The notes: generated by a model from the letters alone, not told the origin. A DNA stretch of 64,000 nt from Saccharomonospora glauca K62 (GCF_000243395.2 NZ_CM001484.1:2475847-2539846); one strand, 5' to 3'; shown: positions 11,076 through 18,743, counted from the stretch's first letter. Numbers and translations: made by a program.

Positions 11076-11725
11076 GAGGTCCTCCTCTCGGCGTGGGCCC
11101 GCCGGAGTGCTTCGCGGAACACGTCGGGGTCCTGCGCCCCGGAGACGGCGTACCGGCCGTCGAACACGAAGAACGGTACGCCCCGAATGCCGAGCATCCG
11201 GGCCTGCCGCAGGTCGTTCTCGACGGCGTCGGCGTAGGCCTGCTCCTTCAACACCCGAAGCGTCTCGTCGCGGTCGAGCCCCACGTCGCCGGCCAGCTCG
11301 GCCAGTTCCTCGGCCCGCCCGACGTGCCGCCCCTCGGTGAAGTAGGCGCGGAACAACCGCTCCACGAGGTCGAGCTGCTTGCCTCGCTCCTTGGCGTGGT
11401 GCAAAGCCTGGTGGGCCAGCAGTGTCTTGGTGTGGCGCAGCGCGTCGAAGTCGTAGTCGAGCCCGACCGAGGCGGCGATCTCCGACACCCGCCGCAACAT
11501 CTGCTCGACCTGCTGGGGCGGGATTCCCTTGTGTTCGGCGAGGAAATCGACTTCGCTGCCCTCGAAGTCCACCGGGGTGTCGGGGGCGAGTTCGAAACTG
11601 TGATAGGTCACGGCGACGTCGGCGTCGTCGAATCCGGCCAGGGCGTCCTCGAACCGGCGCTTGCCGATGTAGCACCACGGACACGCGACATCGGACCAGA
11701 CGTCAACCTGAATTGGCGAAGACAT
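11072..11725 (-). CDS. DsbA/FrnE-like thioredoxin-fold oxidoreductase
   Basis: A 217-residue cytoplasmic DsbA-superfamily protein with no signal peptide. The active-site CPWC is at residues ~15-18 in SDVACPWCYIGKRR, a helical insertion follows, and the cis-proline segment GIRGVPFFVFDG lies near residue 178. This architecture and spacing match FrnE-type (2-hydroxychromene-2-carboxylate isomerase-like) disulfide oxidoreductases common in actinomycetes. The ATG at 11725 is chosen because the conserved beta strand (IQVDVWSDVACPW) begins right after it. It overlaps the downstream 63-residue gene. Its substrate is unknown. Confidence 0.88.
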   Translation of the reverse strand: MSSPIQVDVWSDVACPWCYIGKRRFEDALAGFDDADVAVTYHSFELAPDTPVDFEGSEVDFLAEHKGIPPQQVEQMLRRVSEIAASVGLDYDFDALRHTKTLLAHQALHHAKERGKQLDLVERLFRAYFTEGRHVGRAEELAELAGDVGLDRDETLRVLKEQAYADAVENDLRQARMLGIRGVPFFVFDGRYAVSGAQDPDVFREALRRAHAERRTS

Positions 11726-11816
11726 GTCCGTCACAACCCGGCACCCACCGTGACTATTCCCGGACTCGGGGCCCGCGCCGTCCGACCGGTGCCGCGCCCG
11801 CACCCCGCCCGGTCGG

Positions 11817-11822
11817 TAGGCT
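11817..11822 (+). promoter_or_regulatory. -10 element TAGGCT, leaderless start
   Basis: TAGGCT ends exactly 6 bases before the GTG at 11829, so the transcript would begin at or next to the start codon. No clear -35 hexamer is seen. Confidence 0.5.
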
Positions 11823-11828
11823 GGCCGG

Positions 11829-12602
11829 GTGCCGGACGAACAACCCACGTTCACCCTCGCGTACGTGCCCGGTGTCACACCGGACAAGTGGGTGCGACGG
11901 TGGCGGGAGCGGTTTCCCTCGGTCCCGTTGGACCTCGTCCACACCCCCGCCGCCGACGCCGCCACCCTGGTACGAGACCGCGACGTCGACGCGGTGCTGT
12001 TGCGGCTGCCGGTGGACCGGACGGGCCTGCACGCGATCCCGCTCTACACCGAGACGACCGTGGTCGTGGTCCCGAAGGACCACCTCGTGACCGCGGCCGA
12101 CGAGGTGTCCCTCGACGACCTCGCCGACGAGATCGTGCTCCACCCTCTCGACGACACCCTCGACTGGGAGGGACCACCCGGACGTCCGGCCATCGAGCGT
12201 CCGGCCACGACCGCGGACGCCGTCACGCTGGTGGCGGCCGGGGTGGGGGTGCTCGTCGTGCCCCAGTCGCTGGCCCGGCTGCACCATCGCAAGGACCTCA
12301 CCTACCGACCCGTCACGGACGCGCCACAGTCCCGTGTCGCGCTGGTGTGGCCGGAGGAGGAGACCACGGACCTGATGGAGCAGTTCATCGGCATCGTCCG
12401 TGGCCGCACCGTCAACAGCACACGCGGTCGCCGGCCCGCTCCGGCCACGCGCTCCCGCGCCGAGGAACGCGGCAAGAAGGCCGGTGGCGGGAAGGGCACC
12501 GGGAAGGAGTCCCGGACGACCGGCCGCCGTGCCGTCCGGAGGACACGCCACCCCAACGTCGGACGAGGCGGACGGCGCCGGAAGCCACGTCGGCGCTCCT
12601 AG
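11829..12602 (+). CDS. LysR-type effector-binding domain without a DNA-binding domain, with a basic tail
   Basis: A 257-residue protein. Residues 1-~195 resemble the LysR substrate-binding fold (FTLAYVPGVTPDKWVRRW, then VVVPKDHLV, then AGVGVLVVPQSLA). The N-terminal winged helix-turn-helix normally present is absent. The last ~60 residues are an Arg/Lys/Gly-rich, presumably disordered tail (GRGGRRRKPRRRS at the end). The start GTG 11829 follows a -10 element by 6 bases, and the domain begins immediately, so no HTH is hidden upstream in this frame. It may be a ligand sensor that binds nucleic acid through the basic tail, or a titrating partner; both are inferences. Confidence 0.75.
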   Translation: MPDEQPTFTLAYVPGVTPDKWVRRWRERFPSVPLDLVHTPAADAATLVRDRDVDAVLLRLPVDRTGLHAIPLYTETTVVVVPKDHLVTAADEVSLDDLADEIVLHPLDDTLDWEGPPGRPAIERPATTADAVTLVAAGVGVLVVPQSLARLHHRKDLTYRPVTDAPQSRVALVWPEEETTDLMEQFIGIVRGRTVNSTRGRRPAPATRSRAEERGKKAGGGKGTGKESRTTGRRAVRRTRHPNVGRGGRRRKPRRRS

Positions 12603-12615
12603 CCGCGCGCCGACC

Positions 12616-13101
12616 TCACCGGACTCCGTCGCCCCCGGTGGCACGAAGAGTCCGCGCCACGGTCTCCAAGCCCTCGGTGATGGCCCGCTGCTGCGTCTCG
12701 TCGAGCAGGTCGATCAGTGACGCGCGCACGACGGCGACGTGCTCCGGCGCGATCTCCCGGAGCTTCTCTCGCCCGGCCTCGGTGATCGCCGCGTTGACGC
12801 CCCGGTCGTCGGTGGGACAGCGATAGCGGCGCACCAGTCCCCATTCCTCCAGCTTGGCCACCTGGTAGGTCACTCCGCTTTTGGAGGTCACGACCGAGTC
12901 GGCGAGTTCGGTCATGCGCAAAGCACCGTCCGGCGCGTCGGCGAGGCGCACGAGGATCTCGTACTGCGGGTGCGACAGCCCGGCGCGTTCCCGTAACTGG
13001 TGTTCCACTCGCCGCTCGACGAGGTGGCTCGCCGCCAGGAAGGCTTTCCACGCCTTCATCTCCTGTCGGTTCAGCCACCGGGGTTCGACCATACGGGACA
13101 T
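12616..13101 (-). CDS. MarR family transcriptional regulator
   Basis: A 161-residue MarR-type winged-helix repressor. The DNA-recognition region reads MTELADSVVTSKSGVTYQVAKLEEWGLV, and the wing carries the DDRG turn (CPTDDRGVNAAITEAG). The start may be ATG 13101 (MSRMVEPRW) or ATG 13092; neither has a good ribosome site. Two nearly identical TTC-AATTTGAACCAC elements lie between it and the divergent DoxX gene, so it very likely represses itself and doxX. Regulators of this pair often respond to quinones or oxidative stress; the ligand here is not known. Confidence 0.88.
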   Translation of the reverse strand: MSRMVEPRWLNRQEMKAWKAFLAASHLVERRVEHQLRERAGLSHPQYEILVRLADAPDGALRMTELADSVVTSKSGVTYQVAKLEEWGLVRRYRCPTDDRGVNAAITEAGREKLREIAPEHVAVVRASLIDLLDETQQRAITEGLETVARTLRATGGDGVR

Positions 13102-13119
13102 CGTAGACGTCACCACTTG

Positions 13120-13135
13120 TTCGAATTTGAACCAC
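13120..13135. promoter_or_regulatory. MarR operator copy 1
   Basis: TTCGAATTTGAACCAC, an imperfect TTCGAA/TTTGAA dyad. It differs by one base from the copy at 13154-13169, and both lie in the same orientation 34 bases apart in the marR-doxX intergenic region. Confidence 0.65.
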
Positions 13136-13153
13136 ACGCTACCGTACTGAAAG

Positions 13154-13169
13154 TTCAAATTTGAACCAC
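13154..13169. promoter_or_regulatory. MarR operator copy 2
   Basis: TTCAAATTTGAACCAC, containing the perfect 12-base palindrome TTCAAATTTGAA. It is about 80 bases upstream of the DoxX start. Confidence 0.68.
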
Positions 13170-13246
13170 TACGCCGCGTTCGAACACCAACACCGAGCGC
13201 GACGACCTCGCACCACCTACGTCACTCACGACCGAGGAGACACGTG

Positions 13247-13690
13247 ATGCCACAGCCGACACAGACAGTCCGCGACCTGATCCCGCTCGTGGCCCGGATC
13301 GCGGTGGGGGTCGTCTTCATCGCACACGGTCTGCAGAAGTTCCTGGAGTGGGGAGTGGACGGGACCGCTGCCTCGTTCGAGCAGATGGGCGTGCCCCTGC
13401 CCGAGGTGTCCGCGTGGATCGCCGCACTCGTCGAGACCGTGGGCGGCCTCGCGTTGCTGGTGGGCTTCGCGCTACCCGTCGCCGGCGTGCTACTGGCCGC
13501 CGTCATGGTCGGCGCCATGGTCTTCGTCCACCTTCCGCAGGGCTTCTTCGCCTCCGAAGGCGGAGTCGAACTCGTGCTCCTGCTCGCCGCCGCCGCGCTG
13601 GCGCTCGGGTTCAACGGCGGCCGCTTCAGCGTCGACCACGCGCTGGGCTCCGGGAGGAAGCTGAGCACCGGGACTCCGGTCAACTCCTGA
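13247..13690 (+). CDS. DoxX family membrane protein
   Basis: A 147-residue protein with four predicted membrane helices and the DoxX family hallmark HGLQKFLEWGVDG near residue 28. DoxX-family proteins are small membrane proteins linked to quinone or thiol redox homeostasis. AGGAG lies 7 bases before ATG 13247 (a GTG at 13244 in the same frame is less well placed). It is divergent from, and probably repressed by, the MarR regulator. Confidence 0.88.
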   Translation: MPQPTQTVRDLIPLVARIAVGVVFIAHGLQKFLEWGVDGTAASFEQMGVPLPEVSAWIAALVETVGGLALLVGFALPVAGVLLAAVMVGAMVFVHLPQGFFASEGGVELVLLLAAAALALGFNGGRFSVDHALGSGRKLSTGTPVNS

Positions 13691-13834
13691 CGCGACACCC
13701 CGTCCCGGCCGTCTCGCCGAGCGGACGGCCGGGTTCGCCGAGGTCGTCCGCGACGTCCCCACCGCCGACCCCGGCCGCCGCGGGGCGGCGTCCACGACGT
13801 GGACTTGTAGACTGAGGCGCGTTCCGACAAGGCA

Positions 13835-13880
13835 GCCACCGCACCGGCTTCCCGGTTCCTCGGGAACACCGCGCGGTGGC
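13835..13880 (+). promoter_or_regulatory. Leader hairpin upstream of the biotin-transport operon
   Basis: Inverted repeat GCCACCGC ... GCGGTGGC with a 30-base internal region containing a second CCCGGTTCC/GGGAAC pairing. It follows a TAGACT-like element at 13808 and precedes the small ORF at 13926. It may be a structured mRNA leader. I do not recognise a known riboswitch. Confidence 0.3.
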
Positions 13881-13925
13881 CGACGACGCAGGACGGGTTG
13901 TGGCGTGGCGGCAACGAGAACCGAT

Positions 13926-14057
13926 ATGGCGGCGGTCACTTCCGACACGGTGAGCACGGAGCCTCCGACCCCCGGCGAACCGAACGGGAAGGTGTCGTAC
14001 CTCACCGTCGAGCGGGAAGTCACAAAGGACGGCGACGCGCCGGTGGTGTCGCCGTGA
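13926..14057 (+). CDS. Possible 43-residue peptide translationally coupled to bioY
   Basis: The ORF starts MAAVTSDTVSTEPPTPGEPN and ends DGDAPVVSP. Its TGA overlaps the bioY GTG as GTGA. Third codon positions are about 88% G or C, as in true genes here. It contains no cysteine, membrane segment or recognisable motif. It may be a leader peptide that sets bioY translation, or a small protein of its own. Without it, the 362-base gap between doxX and bioY would hold only a leader hairpin. I know of no homologue. Confidence 0.42.
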   Translation: MAAVTSDTVSTEPPTPGEPNGKVSYLTVEREVTKDGDAPVVSP

Positions 14058-14641
14058 GCGGCGCCACGCCGAAGGGACGCGCCCCCTCCACCGCCGGTGA
14101 CCTCGCGCGCACGGTCGTGTTCGCCGCGTTCATCGCCGTCCTGGGGCTCTTCCCCGGCATCCACATCGGCGGGTCCGGAGTGCCGATCGTGCTCCAGAAC
14201 GCCGGTCCGCTGCTGGCCGGGTGTGTCCTCGGCGCGCGTCGTGGCGCCGCGTCCGTGTTGCTGTTCCTCGCCCTGACCGCCATCGGGCTGCCTCTGCTGT
14301 CCGGCGGTCGCGGGGGTCTCGCGTCGTTCGTCGGTCCCTCCGCCGGGTTCCTGGTGGGCTGGCTCGTCTCGGCGGCGGTCGCCGGGTTCGTCGCCACACG
14401 GCTTCGCGGGCCCCGACTCCCCGTGTTGTTGTTCGCCGGCGTGGCGGGGGTGCTCGCCGACTACGCCGTGGGCATTCCGTGGCTGGCGACGTACACGGGG
14501 CTGCCCGCGGCGGCGGTGCAGTCGCTGGTGTTCGTGCCGGGTGACGCGGTGAAGGCCGTGGCCACCGCGACGATCGCGGCCGTCGCGCACCGGGCGTTGC
14601 CCGGCCGGATGGCGGCCGAACGAGAGATTCGCACCGAATGA
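14054..14641 (+). CDS. bioY: BioY, substrate-binding component of the ECF biotin transporter
   Basis: A 195-residue membrane protein with about six helices and BioY landmarks: FPGIHIGGSGVPIVLQNAGPLLAGCVLG near the N-terminus, then FVGPSAGFLVGW and a C-terminal VFVPGDAVKAVATATIA. BioY captures biotin and couples to an ATPase/transmembrane module. That module follows directly as bioM and bioN, so this is a complete dedicated (group I-like) system. The start GTG 14054 overlaps the stop of a small upstream ORF; there is no separate strong ribosome site, in keeping with coupling. Confidence 0.9.
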   Translation: MSGATPKGRAPSTAGDLARTVVFAAFIAVLGLFPGIHIGGSGVPIVLQNAGPLLAGCVLGARRGAASVLLFLALTAIGLPLLSGGRGGLASFVGPSAGFLVGWLVSAAVAGFVATRLRGPRLPVLLFAGVAGVLADYAVGIPWLATYTGLPAAAVQSLVFVPGDAVKAVATATIAAVAHRALPGRMAAEREIRTE

Positions 14642-14729
14642 CCACCCCGAACACCGTCCGGGTCCTCGTGCCGGAACCCCGCGTTCCCGGACATTCGACG
14701 GCCGCGTCGCCCGCGCGGGAGGCGATCAA

Positions 14730-15404
14730 GTGATCGAGTTCGACGGTGTCACACACCGCTACGGCGACCGCCTCGTGCTGTCGGAGGTGGAGCTCCGGCT
14801 GGGTGAGCGTCGCGTGGCGTTCGTGGGTGCCAACGGTTCCGGCAAGTCGACGCTGGCCCGGATGATCAACGGTCTGGTCCTGCCCACCACCGGCCGGGTG
14901 CTGGTCGACGGGCTGGACACCGCCCACGAGGGCCGAGCGGTACGGCGGCGGGTCGGGTTCATCTTCACCAATCCCGACAGCCAGATCGTCATGCCCACGG
15001 CCGGGGAGGACGTCGCCTTCTCCCTGCGACGCAGTGGTTTGCCCAAAAAGGAGCGGGCAGCACGGGCGGCGGAGGTGTTGGCCGCGTACGGGCTCGACGG
15101 GTACGCCGACCACCCCGCCCACCAGCTCTCCGGGGGACAGAAGCAACTCCTCGCGCTGTGCTCGATGCTCGTGCTCGAACCGGACGTGCTCGTGTGTGAC
15201 GAGCCCACCACGCTGCTGGACCTGCGCAACAAACGCCGCTTCGTCGAGGTGTTGAAGGAGCTCGACCAGCAGGTCGTCCTGGTGACCCACGATCTGGACC
15301 TGCTCGACGACTTCGACCGAGTGGTCGTCCTCGACGAAGGCCACGTCGTGGCCGACGACGCTCCCCAGCCCGCCCTGCGCCACTACCGGAAACTCGTCGA
15401 CTGA
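14730..15404 (+). CDS. bioM: BioM, ATPase of the ECF biotin transporter
   Basis: A 224-residue ABC ATPase: Walker A GANGSGKST (residues ~34-42), Q-loop region FTNPDSQIVMPT typical of ECF ATPases, signature LSGGQKQ, Walker B VLVCDEPT and switch VTHD. GGGAGG lies 7 bases before the GTG start. It lies 88 bases after bioY and 13 bases before bioN. It energises biotin uptake through BioY. Confidence 0.9.
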   Translation: MIEFDGVTHRYGDRLVLSEVELRLGERRVAFVGANGSGKSTLARMINGLVLPTTGRVLVDGLDTAHEGRAVRRRVGFIFTNPDSQIVMPTAGEDVAFSLRRSGLPKKERAARAAEVLAAYGLDGYADHPAHQLSGGQKQLLALCSMLVLEPDVLVCDEPTTLLDLRNKRRFVEVLKELDQQVVLVTHDLDLLDDFDRVVVLDEGHVVADDAPQPALRHYRKLVD

Positions 15405-15417
15405 TCGAGGACACGCC

Positions 15418-16014
15418 ATGAACTGGTACGAGCCGGGGACGAGCCCGCTGCATCGCGTCTCCGCCGGGCCCAAGCTGCTCGTCCTGTTGGCGCTGACCAC
15501 CGTCGTGTTGGTGCTGTCCTCCCCCGGTTGGCTCGGCGGTCTCTGCGCCGTGGTGGCCGCGGGCTACGCCGTCGCGCGAATCCCCGTGGGCCGGTGCCTG
15601 CGACTCGCCCGGGGCCTCGCCCTGCTCGTGGCGTTCGTGTTCGCGTTGCAGTGGTGGCTGCTCGGTGCGTACGGCGCGCTCGTGGTCTGTCTGCGGATCG
15701 TGACGGCCCTGGCCGCCGCCAACCTGTTCACCCTGACCACCCGCGTCGACGACGTAGTGGCCGCGGTCGAACGCGGTGGCCGTCCCCTACGACGATTCGG
15801 ACTGCGGCCCGAGCGGTTGGGCTTGCTCGTCGGGCTCACCCTGCGGGCCATCGCCGTCCTCTCCGACACCGCCATCCAGGTACGGGAGGCGGCCAAGGCC
15901 CGAGGAGCGGACCGCTCCCCCACGGCGTTCGCCGTCCCCTTCCTGGTACGCACCCTCCGCCACGCCGACGAACTGGGCGAAGCCCTCGCCGCGCGGGGCG
16001 AGGGCGATCGCTGA
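15418..16014 (+). CDS. bioN: BioN, transmembrane coupling component of the ECF biotin transporter
   Basis: A 198-residue CbiQ/EcfT-family protein with an N-terminal hydrophobic block of four to five helices and the cytoplasmic coupling helix containing the family Ala-Arg-Gly motif (EAAKARGADRS, residues ~158-168). The motif docks to the ATPase. The gene starts at ATG 15418, 13 bases after bioM, and ends 22 bases from the stop of a convergent MFS gene. Confidence 0.88.
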   Translation: MNWYEPGTSPLHRVSAGPKLLVLLALTTVVLVLSSPGWLGGLCAVVAAGYAVARIPVGRCLRLARGLALLVAFVFALQWWLLGAYGALVVCLRIVTALAAANLFTLTTRVDDVVAAVERGGRPLRRFGLRPERLGLLVGLTLRAIAVLSDTAIQVREAAKARGADRSPTAFAVPFLVRTLRHADELGEALAARGEGDR

Positions 16015-16036
16015 GACCACGACCGCGGGTACCACT

Positions 16037-17242
16037 TCAGCGGCTCCGGGCCCGGAGCGCACCGGCGAGTGCCAGCACGACCAGTCCGGCGAAGGGCACC
16101 ACCAGCAGGCCCACACGCAGGCTCGTGGCGTCGGCGATCAACCCCACCACCGGCGGGGAGAGCAGGAAGCCCAGGCGCATGAGCCAGGAGACGAGGGTCA
16201 ACCCCGTGCCCGGCTTGAGGCCGGGTAACTCGTCGGCTTCGTGCATGGCCGCCGGCACCAACGTCGCCACCCCCAGGCCCGCGGCGGCGAAGCCGACGAT
16301 CGTTCCGGGGACCGTGGGCACCGCCAGCGCCGTCCCCATGCCGACCGCGGTGATCAGCCCCCCGGCACGGGCCACCGCACGCTGACCGAACCGGTTGACG
16401 AGCCGGTCTCCGACGAGCCGTCCGACGAACTGGGCCCCGACGAGGGCGATGTAGCCGGAGGCGGCCAGCGCCGCCGACGCGCTCAACGCGTCGGAAAGGT
16501 AGAGGGCCGCCCAGGAGTTGCCCGCGTCCTCCACCAGCGTGCCCGCCGTGGCGATGAGCACGAACGCGGTGAGCAGCCATGCGATGCGCGCCCCTCCCAC
16601 CGCACGCGGGGACCCTCCCGCCTCGTCACCGCGGTCGGCTTCCGACGTTGGCTCGGTGTCGGGGCCGGGCAGGCAGAACCGCAGGGCGAGGAACGCGACG
16701 ACAGCGAACAACACCACCGCGATCGACAGGTGGGTCCCGCGCGAGAGGTCGAGCGCGATCGCTCCCGCGGCCATCGCACCGCCGGTGACGGCGCCGATCG
16801 ACCAGATGGCATGGAAGGAGTTGATGATGGAACGTCCGTACCGGCGCTGCACTCGTAGGCCGTGGGCGTTCTGCGCGACGTCGGTGATCGCGTCCATCGC
16901 TCCCGCCAGGAACAACGCACCGGCGAACAGCAGCACAGACTCGGCCAGCCCCGCGGCGAGGACGCTCCCCCCGACCAACAGGGTGCTACCGACCGCGACC
17001 CGCGCCGAGCCCCACCTGCGGATGAGCGTCCCGGCCGCCAGGCCCGCCGTGATGGCACCGGCCGGAAACGCCGCGACGGCCAGCCCGTAGGTGGCGTTGG
17101 CGATCTCGAGATCCGCCTTGATCTGCGGGTACCTCGGCAGCAGGTTGGCGAACAGGGCCCCGTTCGTGAAGAACAACACGGCAACGGCGAAACGCGCTCG
17201 CCGCTCGACGGGGGTGGGCGAGCTCAACACGGCAGCGGTCAC
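16037..17242 (-). CDS. MFS transporter
   Basis: About 401 residues with 12 predicted membrane helices. The N-half starts VAVLFFTNGALFANLLPRYPQIK, and a family-type cytoplasmic loop (RRWGSARVAVG) follows helix 2. The overall pattern resembles YfkF/FucP-like drug or sugar-type MFS exporters; the substrate is not deducible. An upstream GTG at 17251 is in frame. I prefer GTG 17242 because TAGGGT ends 7 bases before it, a common leaderless layout in this window. Confidence 0.85.
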   Translation of the reverse strand: MTAAVLSSPTPVERRARFAVAVLFFTNGALFANLLPRYPQIKADLEIANATYGLAVAAFPAGAITAGLAAGTLIRRWGSARVAVGSTLLVGGSVLAAGLAESVLLFAGALFLAGAMDAITDVAQNAHGLRVQRRYGRSIINSFHAIWSIGAVTGGAMAAGAIALDLSRGTHLSIAVVLFAVVAFLALRFCLPGPDTEPTSEADRGDEAGGSPRAVGGARIAWLLTAFVLIATAGTLVEDAGNSWAALYLSDALSASAALAASGYIALVGAQFVGRLVGDRLVNRFGQRAVARAGGLITAVGMGTALAVPTVPGTIVGFAAAGLGVATLVPAAMHEADELPGLKPGTGLTLVSWLMRLGFLLSPPVVGLIADATSLRVGLLVVPFAGLVVLALAGALRARSR

Positions 17243-17249
17243 TTTCCCC

Positions 17250-17255
17250 ACCCTA
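17250..17255 (-). promoter_or_regulatory. -10 element TAGGGT for the MFS gene
   Basis: On the minus strand TAGGGT lies 7 bases upstream of GTG 17242. It overlaps the alternative GTG at 17251, which argues against that start. Confidence 0.4.
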
Positions 17256-17322
17256 TCGACGGACGCTGACGAACGGGGAGTGCTCGGGAAGCCCGGTATC
17301 GGTCATCGGGACGGTGCATGTT

Positions 17323-17399
17323 CTGCGAACATGCGTGCACAGCCTGCGGACACGCGTGCGTAATCTGCGGACACGCGTGCGTAATCTGCGGACACGCCG
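17323..17399. repeat. Tandem 21-base repeat, three and a half units
   Basis: Units begin with CTGCG at 17323, 17344, 17365 and 17386, exactly 21 bases apart. Units 2 and 3 (CTGCGGACACGCGTGCGTAAT) are identical, unit 1 is degenerate and unit 4 is cut short. It lies in the 160-base gap between two minus-strand genes. Because 21 is a multiple of 3, each reading frame gives a heptapeptide repeat; one minus-strand frame reads VSADYAR, but no gene is evident. Confidence 0.85.
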
Positions 17400-17402
17400 G
17401 GG

Positions 17403-18179
17403 TCAGCCTTCTTTGCGGAACAGGGCCGCCGTGGCTCGATGGATCGCCACGCCGTCGAGTGGAGGGGCCTTGTCCTTGCCCTCACCGATGTGGGCGAGCA
17501 ACCTGGAGTCCGGCGCGTACCGATGTTGCTCCAGGTAGTACTCGATCGTGTCGGGCCAGATCCAGACTCCGTCGGTACGGAAGTTGAGCGGCACCACGGC
17601 TCCGCGTTCGGGAGCGGCGACGTCCCGCGCGGTCGCCGTCGTGGTCACGATCGTCGGAGCGGAACGCAGGTAGGCCAGGAGACGGGCGCGTTCCCCCGCG
17701 TCGTCGATCCTGGGGTGGTCCGGGGCGAAAAACGGGCTCCCGTCGTCGTGGACGCCGTCGAACGTTCGCGCGACGGTCAGCACCGGTTCGGGGGTCGCCG
17801 CCCACACCAGCTCGCCGTACGCCCTGATCATCCTCTGGTACGGCGAGACGCCCCCGCCGGTCGTCGCCACCTCCACCGGGGAGCGTTCGAGGGCGGTCGA
17901 CATCGTGGCCGGGTCGATGGTCAACTCGGTGCCGTCGACCTCGACGAGATACACCCATCGCCCCTCATGGTCATCCGGCGACGAGAAAGGCACCTGCCGT
18001 GCACGCCACATCCCCTTGACGGCCGGTTCCGCGCTCACCAGCGCGATCAACGTGGCGAGTTCGAACTCGTCGGCCGCGCCCCCGGAGGTCCCGTGCTCGA
18101 CGTCGGCGAAACGCCAGTGCGACGACGACCGATCCGTCGTCGGGTCCACGAACATCACCGCATCCGTCCGTTCCCGCAC
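17403..18179 (-). CDS. Uncharacterised 258-residue protein near the T7SS-associated operon
   Basis: A soluble, acidic protein with no signal peptide or membrane helix. The N-terminal half contains beta-rich stretches (WVYLVEVDGTELTIDPATM), and the C-terminal third contains VPLNFRTDGVWIWPDTIEYYLEQH followed by PDSRLLAHI. I recognise similar endings among uncharacterised actinobacterial proteins from secretion or toxin-immunity neighbourhoods, but cannot name a family. It is separated from the secreted-protein gene upstream by a 13-base-stem hairpin, so it is probably transcribed separately. An immunity-like role is possible and purely speculative. Confidence 0.7.
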   Translation of the reverse strand: MRERTDAVMFVDPTTDRSSSHWRFADVEHGTSGGAADEFELATLIALVSAEPAVKGMWRARQVPFSSPDDHEGRWVYLVEVDGTELTIDPATMSTALERSPVEVATTGGGVSPYQRMIRAYGELVWAATPEPVLTVARTFDGVHDDGSPFFAPDHPRIDDAGERARLLAYLRSAPTIVTTTATARDVAAPERGAVVPLNFRTDGVWIWPDTIEYYLEQHRYAPDSRLLAHIGEGKDKAPPLDGVAIHRATAALFRKEG

Positions 18180-18220
18180 CGTGGGGTTCGATGGTCTCGA
18201 CAGCGTCGATCACGTGGTGG

Positions 18221-18260
18221 GCCCGCGTCGCGTCGAGCACGAGCTCCACGCGACGCGGGC
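18221..18260. terminator. Perfect 13-base-stem hairpin
   Basis: GCCCGCGTCGCGT / ACGCGACGCGGGC with a 14-base loop, without a T-run. It lies in the 189-base gap after the secreted-protein gene. It probably ends the minus-strand transcript coming from the T7SS-associated operon. Confidence 0.65.
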
Positions 18261-18368
18261 TCGCTTCGGGAGTGCCTACCCCGAGTACCGACTCACCGAG
18301 CGAAGGAGGGAATACCATGAGCAGCGAACACCGGGGTGCGGTTCTCCGTCAGCAGCTTTCACTCGGTC

Positions 18369-18743
18369 CTACGAGACGACGAAGCCGGGGCCCGCGATCC
18401 CCCGGACCTCGGCGCCCCTGAGTCCGTTGTAGATGGCGGAGCCGATGAACTTCCCGTCGGCGTATACGTCGATCCGTTCGTTCCGGTCGCCACCGACCTG
18501 ACTGTTGGTGCAGATGACCCCACCGTTGTCGCCTCCGGGATTGGGATCGGGGACCACCGGGGGAGTGATGCTGAGGCCCCGCTCCGGGAACTTCACGGTG
18601 AGGACGAATCCCGGTCCGTGGCACACCGTGATCTTCCCCGGGGTCGCGGCCTGCGCCACCCCGGCGGAGACACCGGCGAGGCCCATCGCGAGAGCAGCGG
18701 CGACTCCACTGGTCACCAGCGTCCGACCGAGCTTCCTTGCCAT
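18369..18743 (-). CDS. Small secreted protein with Sec signal peptide
   Basis: A 124-residue precursor: MARKLGRTLVTSGVAAALAM and on to SAGVAQA is a clear signal peptide with cleavage after AQA (residue ~32). The ~92-residue mature part has two cysteines (ITVCHGPG and GVICTNSQ), which could pair, and a proline-rich linker PPVVPDPNPGGDNGG. GAGGGAGAA precedes ATG 18743; a longer in-frame ATG upstream lacks a ribosome site. No family is recognised. It follows the T7SS-associated gene by 185 bases in the same orientation. Confidence 0.75.
   Translation of the reverse strand: MARKLGRTLVTSGVAAALAMGLAGVSAGVAQAATPGKITVCHGPGFVLTVKFPERGLSITPPVVPDPNPGGDNGGVICTNSQVGGDRNERIDVYADGKFIGSAIYNGLRGAEVRGIAGPGFVVS

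Noticed and set aside
17323-17399. CRISPR-like array
   Set aside because: Units abut with no unique spacers, 21-base period, and no cas genes nearby; it is a simple tandem repeat.
17303-17485. Minus-strand ORF with VSADYAR heptads as a gene
   Set aside because: It overlaps the end of the 258-residue gene in another frame, has no ribosome site, and any 21-base repeat yields heptads.
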